This document shows positions 52,101 through 61,962 of a stretch of DNA of 64,000 bases, piece after piece. Each line of letters starts with the position of its first letter. Position 1 is the first letter of the stretch. The notes below the pieces were generated by a model that worked only from the letters and a program-made list of their open reading frames with translations, ran no database searches and had not been told where the DNA came from. A program made the translations under genes and the position numbers. Source of the stretch: Paenibacillus amylolyticus (GTDB taxonomy: Bacteria > Bacillota > Bacilli > Paenibacillales > Paenibacillaceae); the NCBI RefSeq assembly GCF_029689945.1, contig NZ_CP121451.1:4898001-4962000 (forward strand), written 5' to 3'.

Positions 52101-53614
52101 GCCTGGATTGCGTATTTCCGTTTTGTATTGGGTGCCCGCAGGGTTACTGTTATTATTCCAACTCGCTGTAACCGAGTTGCCTGATTGTGACACAGCCGCA
52201 GCTGCGGGTGGATTAGCCAGTGTATACTTGGAAGCTGGACTGGAATACCCCGTATAGGAACCGCTTGAATTTTTGGCCCGTACAGCAAAAGAGTAACTGG
52301 TATTCGGTGTGAGTCCAGTCACCTGCCGACTGTTTGTTGTCCCTGTGTCCACAATCTGATTTGTTGTCATATTCTTCAGTTCATACGTAACGGATGCATC
52401 ATTCGCCTTTTTATCCCAATTCACCGTCAAGTTGTTAGAATTAACTAATGTATATGTCGGCGTTCCGGGCACAACAAAACTTCTTACCGTAAAGTTAACG
52501 GTTCCTGCTGAGGACACTCCACCTTTATCATCCATGACCCATACCTGCAAGGTGTGTGTTCCGTCTGGCAGAGTATCAGGCAATGTGTAGTTGGTATTGA
52601 AAGACTGATTAGAACCCGTTGCGATCATCTGGGTCAGAATATTCTCGGTCCCACCATCAATGGACCATTTCACGGTCAGCAGGTCACCTACATCCGTATC
52701 CTTTGTTGTACCAGAGATCTGAAGTTGCTCGCCTTTGTAATAGGTTTGACCCGAAGAGGGGGCTGTTAAGGTAAATGAAGGTGGAGCATTCTTGGACCAA
52801 TCCCCACGATGGTCGAAAATTTGCGTGAAGCCTGATTCGCTGTTGACTTGGCGTCCCACCAGAATTGAGCAGCTGTATCACTCGCCGTAACGGTCTGGCC
52901 TGGAGTAAACGCTGAAGGTGCAGACCCTCCCGTAAGTTGGGCGCTATCTGGACTGCTGTACTGGCCCATATATATGCGATCTGCATTCACTACGTTGTAC
53001 GTATTGGCATAAAAAGCTGTGACCTGAACACCGCCGCTGTAATTGCGCCATCCATTCTCGATGACTTCAAACGGAGAAGCATCATTGCCATTCACCATCG
53101 TATCCCAATAAAAGGTTCCACCCAAATTCAATGCCGTTCCGCTACGGTTGATAGCTTCAAGTTCTACCTTCATGTATCCGCCTTGCGAGGTAGCATTAAC
53201 GATAGATACACGCAAAATATATTCCACATTGTCCTTTTGTCGGGACATTTCAATCACATTATTGTTAATTCGGTAATAATTAAGCGGCAATGATTTGAAG
53301 TTCACGGGAGCACCGTTGTGGTCAATAATGGTGGACACGTTCCCGGTATCGCCGCCGTAAAATACATTCGTGTTTGGCAGCAATACAATTCTGTATTTAC
53401 CGTCACTATTCATCTCCACCTTCACCTTGGAGGACTGTACCGCCTTCATGCTGGACGTATCGGATACAATCCCGATCGTTTCAACCGTTTCAGCCATTAC
53501 CGCGGATGCACCCCATTCAAGCAACAGGGCTTGAGGTGATAATAATGCAAATGCCAGTACCACCTTGGTTAGCTGTTCCGCTTGTTTCTTCACACGTTTT
53601 CCTGATTTCTTCAA
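46117..53614 (-). CDS. Giant secreted FN3/Ig-like surface protein with C-terminal SLH domains (two frameshifts)
   Basis: About 2,500 residues assembled from three frames. From TTG 53614 (AAGGAGAG upstream) a signal peptide 'VVLAFALLSPQALLLEWGASAVMA' precedes a beta-rich N-terminal domain (about 40-290). An Ig-like module ('FTLTAPSSGQTYYKGEQLQISG'), two FN3 modules and five repeats of the type 'WTKEDVLVTVEEGKDALSG...VMARSIDAFGN' follow, then about sixteen FN3 modules and three SLH motifs ('FQDVNDEDWFAPEIKAAV', 'FAPHALVTREQASKIIA', 'SWAKEEVQELAGLYMITGYEDGSFRPMQHLSRSEAAALIFRL'). One base is missing near 52794-52800 and one G near 46860-46864. SLH domains tie it to secondary cell wall polymer. 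The role may be adhesion or polysaccharide binding. Confidence 0.85.
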
Positions 53615-53638
53615 CGTCTGCTCTCCTTTTTGGCACAC

Positions 53639-53691
53639 AAAAAGGGAGGCACCCCAACAAAGGAACGATGTCCTAAGTTGGGGTGCCTCCC
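53639..53691 (-). promoter_or_regulatory. Terminator-like hairpin in the leader of the giant surface protein
   Basis: On the minus strand GGGAGGCACCCCAAC and GTTGGGGTGCCTCCC form a perfect 15-bp stem around an 18-nt loop, then TTTTT. The hairpin fills almost the whole leader between the promoter and the ribosome binding site about 25 nt on. The loop contains TTCCTTT, complementary to the AAAGGA of that site. It looks like an attenuator, but I see no ligand-binding domain. Confidence 0.75.
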
Positions 53692-53714
53692 CTAACAAGT
53701 GTCATTTTTTCTTG

Positions 53715-53743
53715 ATTATAACGATTCAGCGCATGAATGTAAA
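53715..53743 (-). promoter_or_regulatory. Promoter of the giant surface protein gene
   Basis: TTTACA (53743-53738), 17 bp, TATAAT (53720-53715) on the minus strand, with a start expected near 53708. Confidence 0.75.
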
Positions 53744-53768
53744 CACTTGATCATGAACGCCTTACTTC

Positions 53769-54791
53769 TCATTTCTCATCTCTGATCTTTAACAACGCCT
53801 CGTCCAATGCACCAACGACCTTGTCACACCAACCATCAAATTCCGGATCTTCGGTCTGTAATTCAGGATTCGCCAGGATATGCTCGATCGTACTTCGAAT
53901 ACCCTGATCGGCTCTCGTCGTTGCTACAAAATCCGGAACGAGCCGTTTCAGTTTGCTATTGTCAAACACAACCGTATTGGCTTTGTCTCCCAGCAAACCG
54001 CCACGAAGATCCTGGTCACTGCATGCTGCCAAGAACTCGGAAGGTACATGTACAGCATGAAGCTTAACTCCCAACACGCTGGCAATAATCTCATGAATCT
54101 GATTCCAGGTGACGGATTCGTCCGAGGTGATATGTACGGATTCGCCAATTGCGTGGATGTTGCCCATAAGCCCGATAAAGCCTTTGGCAAAATCAGTATT
54201 GTGCGTAATGGTCCACAGTGAGGTGCCATCTCCATGGATGATAACGGGTTTGCCCTCACGTATGCGCTTGAGAACCTGCCAGCTGCCTTGAGCACCATGA
54301 ACACCGAGAGGGACCGATTTGTCGCCATACGTATGACTCGGACGCACGATGGTCACTGGAAATCCATGCTCGCGGTACTGTTTCATCAGATAGTCTTCAC
54401 AGGCAATCTTATTGCGCGAATACTCCCAGAATGGATTTGACAATGGCGTTCCTTCCGTAATCCGGTAATCTGCCAGAGGTGTCTGATACGCTGATGCTGA
54501 ACTTATAAAAATAAACTGCTTCGTTTTATCCTTGAACAAACGGTAATCTCTCTCCAATTGAGACGGTACAAAGGCGATAAAGTCTGCCACAACATCAAAT
54601 TCCAGATCAGCAATCAGTTCTGCTACACGTGCCTCGTCATTAATATCCGCTTGAAGTACGTTGACTTCGGCAGGTAACTCATCGTTCCGATTGCCCCGAT
54701 TAATCAAATAAAGTTCACAGCCCTGCTGAGCAAGCATCTCTGTAATGGCCGTGCTGATGGTGCCTGTCCCTCCAATAAATAGCGCTTTCAT
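53769..54791 (-). CDS. NAD-dependent epimerase/dehydratase family protein (extended SDR)
   Basis: A 340-residue extended SDR. 'MKALFIGGTGTISTAITEMLAQQGCELYLINRGNR' is the Rossmann start (GGTGTIS), 'FDVVADFIAFVPSQLERDY' follows, the catalytic Tyr/Lys pair is in 'FWEYSRNKIACEDYL', and 'TIVRPSHTYGDKSVPLG' is the substrate-side motif. Similar proteins act on nucleotide sugars or other small substrates; some are listed as isoflavone-reductase-like. I choose the ATG at 54791, 35 codons into the open frame, since AGGAGGTGGCGTAT lies upstream and the glycine motif then begins at residue 7. It follows the cupredoxin gene and its terminator. Confidence 0.83.
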   Translation of the reverse strand: MKALFIGGTGTISTAITEMLAQQGCELYLINRGNRNDELPAEVNVLQADINDEARVAELIADLEFDVVADFIAFVPSQLERDYRLFKDKTKQFIFISSASAYQTPLADYRITEGTPLSNPFWEYSRNKIACEDYLMKQYREHGFPVTIVRPSHTYGDKSVPLGVHGAQGSWQVLKRIREGKPVIIHGDGTSLWTITHNTDFAKGFIGLMGNIHAIGESVHITSDESVTWNQIHEIIASVLGVKLHAVHVPSEFLAACSDQDLRGGLLGDKANTVVFDNSKLKRLVPDFVATTRADQGIRSTIEHILANPELQTEDPEFDGWCDKVVGALDEALLKIRDEK

Positions 54792-54842
54792 ATACGCCAC
54801 CTCCTGATCGGATTTTACCCACTTCCCCATGATATCACGCAC

Positions 54843-54884
54843 CAAAAAAGGAGCAAAGCTCGGTGACCCGAAACCATGCTCCTT
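54843..54884 (-). terminator. Terminator after the cupredoxin gene
   Basis: On the minus strand AAGGAGCA...TGCTCCTT with a CGGGTCACCG inner hairpin, then TTTTGG; it starts directly after the cupredoxin stop codon. Confidence 0.8.
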
Positions 54885-54888
54885 CTGC

Positions 54889-55314
54889 TTATACAACCTT
54901 AATCGTTGCGTATATCATGTACATCCCGCAGTGAATCTCATATTCTCCCTTGGGTAGATCTTTATCGACCGTATAATAATTAGGTCCCTTTTGCATGTAC
55001 AGATCCATACCCAGCTTCTGTGATCCGACTGATTTCACATGTGTCACCGACCGGGTCAGAATAAAGTTGATTTTGGTCGGTACGCCAGCTTTCACCTCAA
55101 TAACGTCTGGTCCAAAACCATCGTTACTTACATCCACATCAATGACTTCATATCCATTCAGATCCTCAGGAGTCTCGACTTGTGCAGTTACCGCACTTCC
55201 CGATCCCGGGGATAAGTCTTTGCCCATGAAATAAACCAAAAATGATCCAAGCAATACAACAACGGTCAAACCCAGCGTCAACCAGGGCCATGTTTTTCCA
55301 AACCAGCTTTTCAT
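54889..55314 (-). CDS. Membrane-anchored cupredoxin-domain protein
   Basis: A 141-residue protein. One N-terminal membrane helix ('WPWLTLGLTVVVLLGSFLVYFMG', about 9-31) leaves the rest outside the cell. The C-terminal domain (about 55-141) is a cupredoxin fold: 'VSNDGFGPDVIEVKAGVPTKINFILTRSVTHVKSVGSQKLGMDLYM' contains the first His, and 'KGEYEIHCGMYMIYATIKVV' gives Cys and Met, the usual C-terminal copper ligands although spaced differently from plastocyanin and without the second His in its normal place. It resembles stand-alone relatives of cytochrome oxidase subunit II. A role in copper handling or electron transfer is inferred. The start is the ATG at 55314. Confidence 0.75.
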   Translation of the reverse strand: MKSWFGKTWPWLTLGLTVVVLLGSFLVYFMGKDLSPGSGSAVTAQVETPEDLNGYEVIDVDVSNDGFGPDVIEVKAGVPTKINFILTRSVTHVKSVGSQKLGMDLYMQKGPNYYTVDKDLPKGEYEIHCGMYMIYATIKVV

Positions 55315-55447
55315 CTAAACACTCCTCATTCGATGTCCCATCCATATTCAATCCACAGACAGTTGTATTCTTTAAGCATACCTGATTCGCATGCCAATGA
55401 AAATGACCCCTCTGGGCTATTGTGGTTGAACACAGTTACTACAATAT

Positions 55448-55474
55448 AAAAAAGCCTGATTGCTCAGGCTTTTC
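55448..55474 (-). terminator. Terminator of the EamA gene
   Basis: On the minus strand AAAAGCCTGA-GCAA-TCAGGCTTTTTT: a compact stem with a T run, about 45 bp past the transporter stop. Confidence 0.9.
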
Positions 55475-55520
55475 TACGGTTATACCCGTTTTTGCTTCGC
55501 TATATCCCTTTTGGTATAAC

Positions 55521-56473
55521 TCAGGAATATATCGGTGTACTTCGACTTCGTCTCAAACGTAATTTATACAACTCTGGCAGGGCTACACCGATGAGCACAA
55601 TGATCACTCCAATCCATTGCAATCCGCTGACATGCTCATGGAGCACGATAGACGATAGCAGTACTGCAATTGGAAGCTCCACTGCACCCAGGATTCCGGC
55701 CATGTCACCACCGATATGCGGAACGCCAATAGCGAAAAGCACCGGTGGAATGAATGCCCCGAAGAATCCAAGCAGCAGTCCAAACACAAGCAACTGGCTC
55801 CAGATCAACCCGTTAAAGAGGAATGTTGGCGGGACAGAATGCACAGCAGGATCAATCCGCCTGTAACCATCCATGCACTGCGGAAGGCCGGATGCGCTGA
55901 AGGAACCGCTTTGCCGCTGAATAATACGAACAGAGAGTAACTTACGGCTGCCATTAGTCCAAGAGCAATACCCAGCCCATTGAACTCACCCAATCCTTGT
56001 TCCAGGAAACCCGCTGCCAGCAAGGTCCCGCCAAACAAAATGATTAACGTCAGGAACGTGACTTTGTCTGGACGTTGACGTTTACTTATTGCCTGAATCA
56101 ATACGCTAATCCATGTAAACTGGAACAGCAGGATAATGGCAAGTGAAGCCGGGATGTAACGCAAGGACTGATAATACACGAGACCTGTAATGACCGTTGG
56201 TGTTCCGGCTGCCATCAATAACAGACGTTGTTTCCACGTCAACCGCTTGAATACCTGAGCCACGGCTCCTGATGATTTGCCATTTACCTGTGATTGACGT
56301 TTTGCTCTAAATCTTGTGTACAGCGCCAGCATCCAGGATAGAAGAAAACCCGTGATCAGCTGTGTTCCCACAACCTCTCCAAGTTTATAGCCTTCGCCGT
56401 ACGCCAGAACCACAATCGTGGATAATATGCCATAGCTCATCGCTCCCGCGAGAACGGACAGATAATATTTCAT
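55521..56473 (-). CDS. EamA/DMT-family transporter (one frameshift)
   Basis: Two frames join into a ten-helix protein of about 318 aa typical of the drug/metabolite transporter superfamily. The first frame begins 'MKYYLSVLAGAMSYGILSTIVVLAYGEGYKLGEVVGTQL' and ends in 'FRSAWMVTGGLILLCIL'. The second continues 'PPTFLFNGLIWSQLLVFGLLLGFFGAFIPPVLFAIG' and 'GILGAVELPIAVLLSSIVLHEHVSGLQWIGVIIVLIGVALPEL', the conserved final EamA repeat. One C is missing in the run at 55829-55833. The start is the ATG at 56473 with AGGAGGTTTATTCACA upstream. A purine-type riboswitch in the leader suggests export of a purine-related compound or an end product of purine metabolism. Confidence 0.85.
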
Positions 56474-56552
56474 TGTGAATAAACCTCCTGATGATAAGAA
56501 AAATACGCCTGCATGTTGGGTTCATGCCAAGGTCACAGACACATACAAATGC

Positions 56553-56670
56553 AAAAAATCCTAACTTCGAGCAAGGAATACATCGATTCCTTGGCATCGT
56601 AGTTAGGAAGTATAGGCTTCCCGTAGAGACCCTCGCCCTGTGTACACTTTCGGCCTGCGAGGTTATACGA
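56553..56670 (-). promoter_or_regulatory. Purine-type riboswitch (variant) with terminator, before the EamA gene
   Basis: Minus strand, aptamer 56670-56597. P1 is TCGTA/TACGA, J1/2 is TATAA, P2 is CCTCGC/GCGAGG, J2/3 is GTCTCTAC (consensus TNTCTACC), P3 is GGAAG/CTTCC, and J3/1 is AACTACGA. The C of ACTACG is the base that selects guanine-like ligands. Unlike the classical 7-nt loops, L2 is about 20 nt and L3 is CCTATA. The 3' half (CCTAACTACGA) also forms the 5' arm of a terminator ending AGTTAGGATTTTTT (to 56553), so ligand binding should relieve termination: an ON switch, like the pbuE adenine switch. Confidence 0.75.
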
Positions 56671-56764
56671 AATGATATATGCAATTTGATGTAATTCGTG
56701 TGTGACGACTTTTCATATATTACATGGGAGGTGAGATGGTGTCAACCCTATTCCGCATAAAAAA

Positions 56765-58981
56765 TCATGTTTGATTGGAGCCTGAAGAATCCCACTCCAA
56801 TGTTTGCTGCAAACCTGCTTTTAACCCTTCCAGATCCAGCCCATCCACAGCAAATGCTTCACGGATCAAAGGTGGCGCGACAAATTCATCATACTTGCCC
56901 AGATAAGGTGCTTCATCTTCAGCCAGTAGAGCAGATGCGTCTTCAGCCGTGCGACACTCACTCATAATCTCAGCTAACAACGTTCTTTCATCAACCTTGC
57001 CAGACACTACAAAATAATATGGCACCATGGGCACAACCGAACGCAAGGCCAGTTTGCCTGACAGATTATGCTTCATCAATCGCTCCAATGTACGGAATGA
57101 TTTGCTTCCCACCCAAGGAAGAACATACATGGAATCTCCCCCTGCCGGAATGACGACCTGCTTCAACAGTCCGCTTTCACGAGCGAGCCGGCGTGCCCGT
57201 TCAAGTCGATTGACAGCTTGTGGAGACAGATAAGGATATATGACCGAATCGGATAATACCTCACGCATTTTCTGTACCACCGTTGTGTGAATGTCTCCGC
57301 CCGCGCCAAGCCATAACGTATCCACTTTACCTTTGGCAGATTTCACATACACAGCCTTGTGCTTGTGATCGACCTCTTCCACTTTCCACAGTTTGCCTGC
57401 AAGCGAGAAGCAATAGCCAGGTGGCGGCACGGTTGTAATGGAACCAATCTCTTCCGAGCCGTTCAATACTTTATGTTCCTCATCGTCCTTGAACACCGCG
57501 TAGAAGCGATAATTATTTACGATTTTCTCACCAGTCAGGCCGATAATTAATGTGTGATCCTCTGTCCATTGCAGGTGATCCGTCTCGATGAGGTAATTCA
57601 GGAAAGCCTGATATTGATCAGGTCTAATCAATGCAAAGGGAGCTAGCGAAAGGATCGCTTCCGCAAGTTCTCTCGGCTCCGCCTCCCCATACTTTTCAGC
57701 ATGCTCATCGTCTGATGGTAGAGCACACCTATAGGCATTTTACGAGCTTCAAGCGGTTCGACCCATTTGGTTTTCACGTATAGCTCAATAACAGCAATCG
57801 CACGCATCAACGTCCACGGCATACGCGCCGGCAATTGGGCCTCTTCGTCTTCTTCCTCCGGACATACAAAAAGCATCTCTGATGCCATGTCCTCTCGTCT
57901 CCCGGAACGTCCCAAACGCTGTACAAAACTGGATGCACTATACGGTGCACCGAGCTGAACCACACGTTCCAGCTCACCCAGGTCAATCCCCAGTTCAAGC
58001 GTGACCGTTGCCGCAGCAACCGCAGGTCCCGATCCAGTACGGAGGGCAGCTTCTGTCTCCTCTCTCAGCATGGCCGAGATACTCCCATGATGCACATGGA
58101 ACACATCACGTTCCTCTCTGCGAGCCGCGACCCGCCGCATCTCAAGAATGGTGACTTCTGCATCGGTTCGGCTGTTGGTGAAGATCAACGCTTTTTTGCG
58201 ATGTGTGCTCTCATAGATGAAGTCATAGTACGCTTTGCGTGCGTTATGAAGCTGCTCCGCCTGCTCTTCATCCTGTGCGTCTGGAAAAGAGAAATGTTCC
58301 ACCCGCAGTCGAAGCTTGCGACCCCCGGGGAAGAGACCACATCCACCCCCTGCTGCGTTCCGGCAGCAAGCCAAGCTGTTGCCGCATCATAGTCACTAAG
58401 TGTAGCGGATAAGCCTACTCTTCGCGGTGCACAACCAGCCATACGTTCGATTCTCGCCAGCTCGCTGAGGACTTGAATTCCCCGATCGACTCCCATGAAG
58501 GCATGTACCTCATCGATAATGACATACCGCAGATCATGAAACAGCGCCGGAATTGCATTCGGTCGATTCATAAGCAGACCTTCCAGCGATTCTGGCGTGA
58601 TCTGGAGCACACCGGACGGATTTTTCATCAGCTTTGTTTTCTCCGCCTGAGGTACGTCCCCATGCCAATGCCATACTGGAATATTCCCTTCGGTTAACAG
58701 ATCCTTGAGACGTTCGAATTGGTCATTAATCAGGGCTTTCAAAGGCCCGATATACAAAATGCCAACCGATTTGGAAGGCCGTTCATGCAGCTCGGTCAAT
58801 GCAGGAAAAAAGCCGCCTCCGTCTTGCCGGAGGCTGTGCCTGCCGCAATCAGCATATGATGCGGGGTATGAAAACAGATATTGCAGGCCTCAATCTGGGC
58901 AGGTCGAAGCGATTCCCATCTTTTTTTATATATAAATTCCTGAACGAATGGCGCCAGCCGATAGAATGGATTCTCATTCAT
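56765..58981 (-). CDS. SF2 DEAD/DEAH-box helicase, Lhr/BrxHI-like (three frameshifts)
   Basis: Four frames join into one helicase of about 740 aa. Q-motif region 'FYRLAPFVQEFIYKKRWESLRPAQIEAC', motif I 'IAAGTASGKTEAAFF', Ia 'ILYIGPLKALINDQFERL', 'GVLQITPESLEGLLMNR', motif II 'YVIIDEVHAFMG' (DEVH), III 'VGLSATLSD', IV-V 'ALIFTNSRTDAEV', 'VTLELGIDLGELERVVQLG' and VI 'SFVQRLGRSGRRED', then a C-terminal domain of about 330 aa. Single bases are missing at 58806-58811, 58319-58328 and 57684-57690. The ATG at 58981 overlaps the stop of the ATPase gene by 4 bp. With that ATPase and a TerB-N/C protein it forms a three-gene operon suggestive of DNA processing or phage defence. Confidence 0.85.
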
Positions 58982-60321
58982 AATTCAAACTCCGCCAGAA
59001 AATCATCCAGATCATCCGTATTTGCGGAAGCCTCTGTCCCTTCCCCTGTTTCCTGAGGTTTGGCAGCCCGCTCGCCAAGTAATTGCGTATAAGTCACTTC
59101 GGGATTCTGGTGGAGCGTATGCAGTACATCCATAAAGTCCCGTACCACTTCTCGTGTCGTCAGCAATTCATCCGCACCCAGTCGGTTCACCGCCGTTTGC
59201 ATAAAATCAACCAATTGTTCATCCGTCAGACTTGCGCTGTATCCAAAATGCAGGGCATGAATCTGCCGAAGCTTCTGGAGTAAAATTAGAATCTCTTCAT
59301 GCGATAACATCGCCAGCTTCAGAATCGGGCCTGTATAATTGGCATACGCTTTGGCTGCATAACGACCATCAATAAGCCTGGAGCGAAGCGCTTCATAGCT
59401 GTATAGTCCACGCCGTTCGTCCTCCACAAATTGCGGCGTACCGCCCACGAATATGCCCAGGTGCTCCGCCTTGCCCTGCATCGTATCATTGAACATGGTC
59501 AGCAGTTTCTCATAGTTGCTTTGACGGGAGACACTGTTTGTAATTTTGTACAGATTCACCGCCTCATCAATGAACAACAGCAATCCTTTGTAACCAATGC
59601 GCGCTGTGAATTCAGACCACAATTTGAAGTAGTCATACCAGTTATCATCGTCAATGATCACGCCGACAGCCAGTTCTTTTTTTGCTTCCGTTTTAGTTGC
59701 AAATTCTCCCCTGAGCCAGCGAAGGGCCGCTTGTTTGCGATCCTCATCAGCGAGCTTGTACCCATTCCAGTAGGAGGCCAGTACCTTGGCAAAATCAAAG
59801 CCGTGAACCAGATTCTGCATCTCACCCGTCACCGCATAGATTTGCTTCTCAACCTCCAGCGTCAGCGCGGGATCATCCGGGCGCAGGTTCTGACTCTGCA
59901 TCGTCGATTGTTGCAGCCCTGCGATCCATTTTTGCAAAATCGGCTCTAACGCTCCCCCATCCGGGCGTGTACGTGTAGACAAACGAGTCATCAGTTCGCG
60001 GTATGTCGCAAGTCCCTGACCTTTGGTACCGACCAATCGTCGCTCTGGCGACAGATCGGCATCTGACACGACGAAATCACGGTCCATCGCATAGTTACGA
60101 ATCATCTGCAAAAGAAAGCTTTTACCACTGCCATAACGGCCGGTAATGAGTTTGAACGCTGCGCCGCCCTCCGCAATATTGTCCATATCTCGCAAAATGG
60201 CTTCCACTTCCGGCTTTCGTCCAACAGCAATCTGCTCCAGTCCTATTCGCGGGACAACACCCGCCGTTAATGAATTGACAAGTGCGGTGGTCAGCCGCTT
60301 CGGTATTTTAAGTTCTGTCAC
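58978..60321 (-). CDS. P-loop ATP-binding protein of the DUF2791/BrxD type
   Basis: A 447-residue ATPase, intact. The N-terminus 'TELKIPKRLTTALVNSLTAGVVPRIGLEQIAVGRKPEVEAILRDMDNI' precedes Walker A 'FKLITGRYGSGKSFLLQMIRNYAM', a helical middle part, Walker B 'GLLLFIDEAVNLYKI' and sensor-like 'LGIFVGGTPQFVEDERRGLYSYEALRSRL'. The tail ends in an acidic 'TDDLDDFLAEFEL'. This is the pattern of proteins annotated DUF2791 or BrxD in some BREX-type loci (family knowledge). Its ATG lies 6 bp after the TerB protein stop and its TGA overlaps the helicase ATG, so all three products should be made together. No other BREX component is present. Confidence 0.82.
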   Translation of the reverse strand: MTELKIPKRLTTALVNSLTAGVVPRIGLEQIAVGRKPEVEAILRDMDNIAEGGAAFKLITGRYGSGKSFLLQMIRNYAMDRDFVVSDADLSPERRLVGTKGQGLATYRELMTRLSTRTRPDGGALEPILQKWIAGLQQSTMQSQNLRPDDPALTLEVEKQIYAVTGEMQNLVHGFDFAKVLASYWNGYKLADEDRKQAALRWLRGEFATKTEAKKELAVGVIIDDDNWYDYFKLWSEFTARIGYKGLLLFIDEAVNLYKITNSVSRQSNYEKLLTMFNDTMQGKAEHLGIFVGGTPQFVEDERRGLYSYEALRSRLIDGRYAAKAYANYTGPILKLAMLSHEEILILLQKLRQIHALHFGYSASLTDEQLVDFMQTAVNRLGADELLTTREVVRDFMDVLHTLHQNPEVTYTQLLGERAAKPQETGEGTEASANTDDLDDFLAEFEL

Positions 60322-60327
60322 TGCGTA

Positions 60328-61904
60328 TCACCTCTTCACATGTTCAAACACATCTATATAATCAGGAACAATCCGATCACCATCAATGAGAAGATCACCG
60401 ATTGTTTCCATAGCTACATCATTAATTTCATCCAGCAAAAGCGCAGGCATCGTTCCATATTGCTCAGCCAGACGCATCAGCTCCGTATCCGGACTTGCAC
60501 CAAGTAGAACATGGATCGTGTGCACCTGCTGAGGGGATAGTTCCTTGGCAAAGAGCAGCCATTCCTCATCCAAATCAGCCTCAACAGACTCGTCCCACTG
60601 CAACCTAATCAATTCTATTGGTGCTGATGTTGCAATCTCTACTGTGGATGGATCTGTATTCATGTAATCTCCAGTTGGAGTGCTCTCATCCCTTGCATGT
60701 AGCGCATCTGCTGGATTACTTGTAACCTCTGCGTTGTTAACCTCGTCATCTTTCACTTCAGCAGGGTCATTTTCCTCAATCGTAAGTGCCAATCGCACGT
60801 ACTCACTTTCCTGCTGTAACGATGCCAATTTCTCCGTATCAATACGGATCACCGGTTGCTCCACAGCCTCAGCCTGCTCAACTGCATATGCTTTGTCTAA
60901 GTAACGTTCAATCAGATTCGCAAGTTCGGGTTCAAGGGTCTGCCCACGCAATCGGCCTCTGAATCCGAGTAATTCACGAAGTTTATTTTCAGTACATCGA
61001 TAGATCCGGGTAACCATCTGCACAAATTCAGGCTGTTCACCTATGGGCATATATCTGAACGATACCGATCTTCCATAGATGAAATCATCGTAAACTGCTT
61101 TGCGAAACAGCACGCGCTCCACCGTACGTTCTTCGTTGGGCTGAAACTCGGGCAGCAGTCCAACTTGCCGGGTACGTTCCAGGTACGATTGAACCAAGGC
61201 CATAACCCGTGGGATATACTGCTCCATCACTTCTTTGCCGCCATCTCTATAGAACTTACTGAGTGTAATATCGTAATCATAGTATCTTTGCAGCATATTC
61301 AGCGAAATTTCCGAGACTTTAACCTGTAAAATACGTTGCAGCTCCATATCAAGCATCTCTGCCGGCAGATATCCGCCCGAAAGGCTCATCACTTCGGATA
61401 ATGCCATCTCCATCTTATGGACCAGCACATAATCAACCATCCACTCTTGCATATATATATTTAATTGGGGAAGTCGTTCACGGTAATTCACCCATAGCTG
61501 CTTTAATTGATCATAGCCCTCCTGGGGATTCTGCCAGCCAATGCCGTTAATCAACTCATAGATATGAACAAACAGATAGGACAGATCGGTATCCGGGTAT
61601 CTTGCTTGGCGTACTTCCTTCCTCCAATACAAATACCACTTGCGCTGGGCTTCGTTCATCACACCATACGTTGGCCAATAACTCATGAAGGGTACCCGGG
61701 GGAGACATCCCCCTCCACATCTGCCCACTGCTTGGCTTCCTCCACAAAACGTGCCTCCGAAGACAATACGCCTCCACGATGCTGCATCGTATCGTATGCA
61801 GACTTCACAAGGGTTGATCGATCAGGAACCGGAACCGCAGCTGTCTCCGCTTCTTCACTCAGATCGATCTCCATAAATTCCAGTTGTCTTGAATCGTCTT
61901 TCAT
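60328..61904 (-). CDS. TerB-N / TerB-C domain protein (one frameshift)
   Basis: Two frames join into a protein of about 525 aa. A short N-terminal tail ('MKDDSRQLEFMEIDLSEEAE') and 'FVEEAKQWADVEGDVSP' lead, after one missing C in the run at 61696-61700, into 'MSYWPTYGVMNEAQRKWYLYWRKEVRQARYPDTDLSYLFVHIYELINGIG', the TerB-N signature. The C-terminal 'IRIDTEKLASLQQESEYVRLAL' and 'GTMPALLLDEINDVAMETIGDLLIDGDRIVPDYIDVFEH' match TerB-C. The canonical TerB core seems absent between them, where an acidic linker lies (about 365-420). Such proteins were linked by comparative genomics to DNA-processing modules (family knowledge). The start is uncertain: GGAGGAGGG lies 14 bases before the chosen ATG. Confidence 0.82.
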
Positions 61905-61962
61905 AGAACGTCATTTCACCCTCCTCCAAGACAGAATACGAACAGGTGTATCCATAGGGATC

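Noticed and set aside
51565..52257. Plus-strand open frame of 230 aa
   Set aside because: Antisense shadow of the repeat region of the giant surface protein; composition follows the opposite frame.
46900..52500. Repetitive DNA that could be taken for tandem DNA repeats or CRISPR
   Set aside because: Periodicity is about 260-280 bp and follows FN3/Ig-like protein modules; no identical short repeats or spacers.
53639..53691. c-di-GMP or other known riboswitch before the surface protein gene
   Set aside because: The leader is only about 95 nt and nearly all terminator stem; none of the conserved aptamer sequences is present.
56765..61904. A complete BREX system
   Set aside because: Only BrxD-like and BrxHI-like proteins are present; no pglX methylase, pglZ, brxC/pglY or brxL/lon component.
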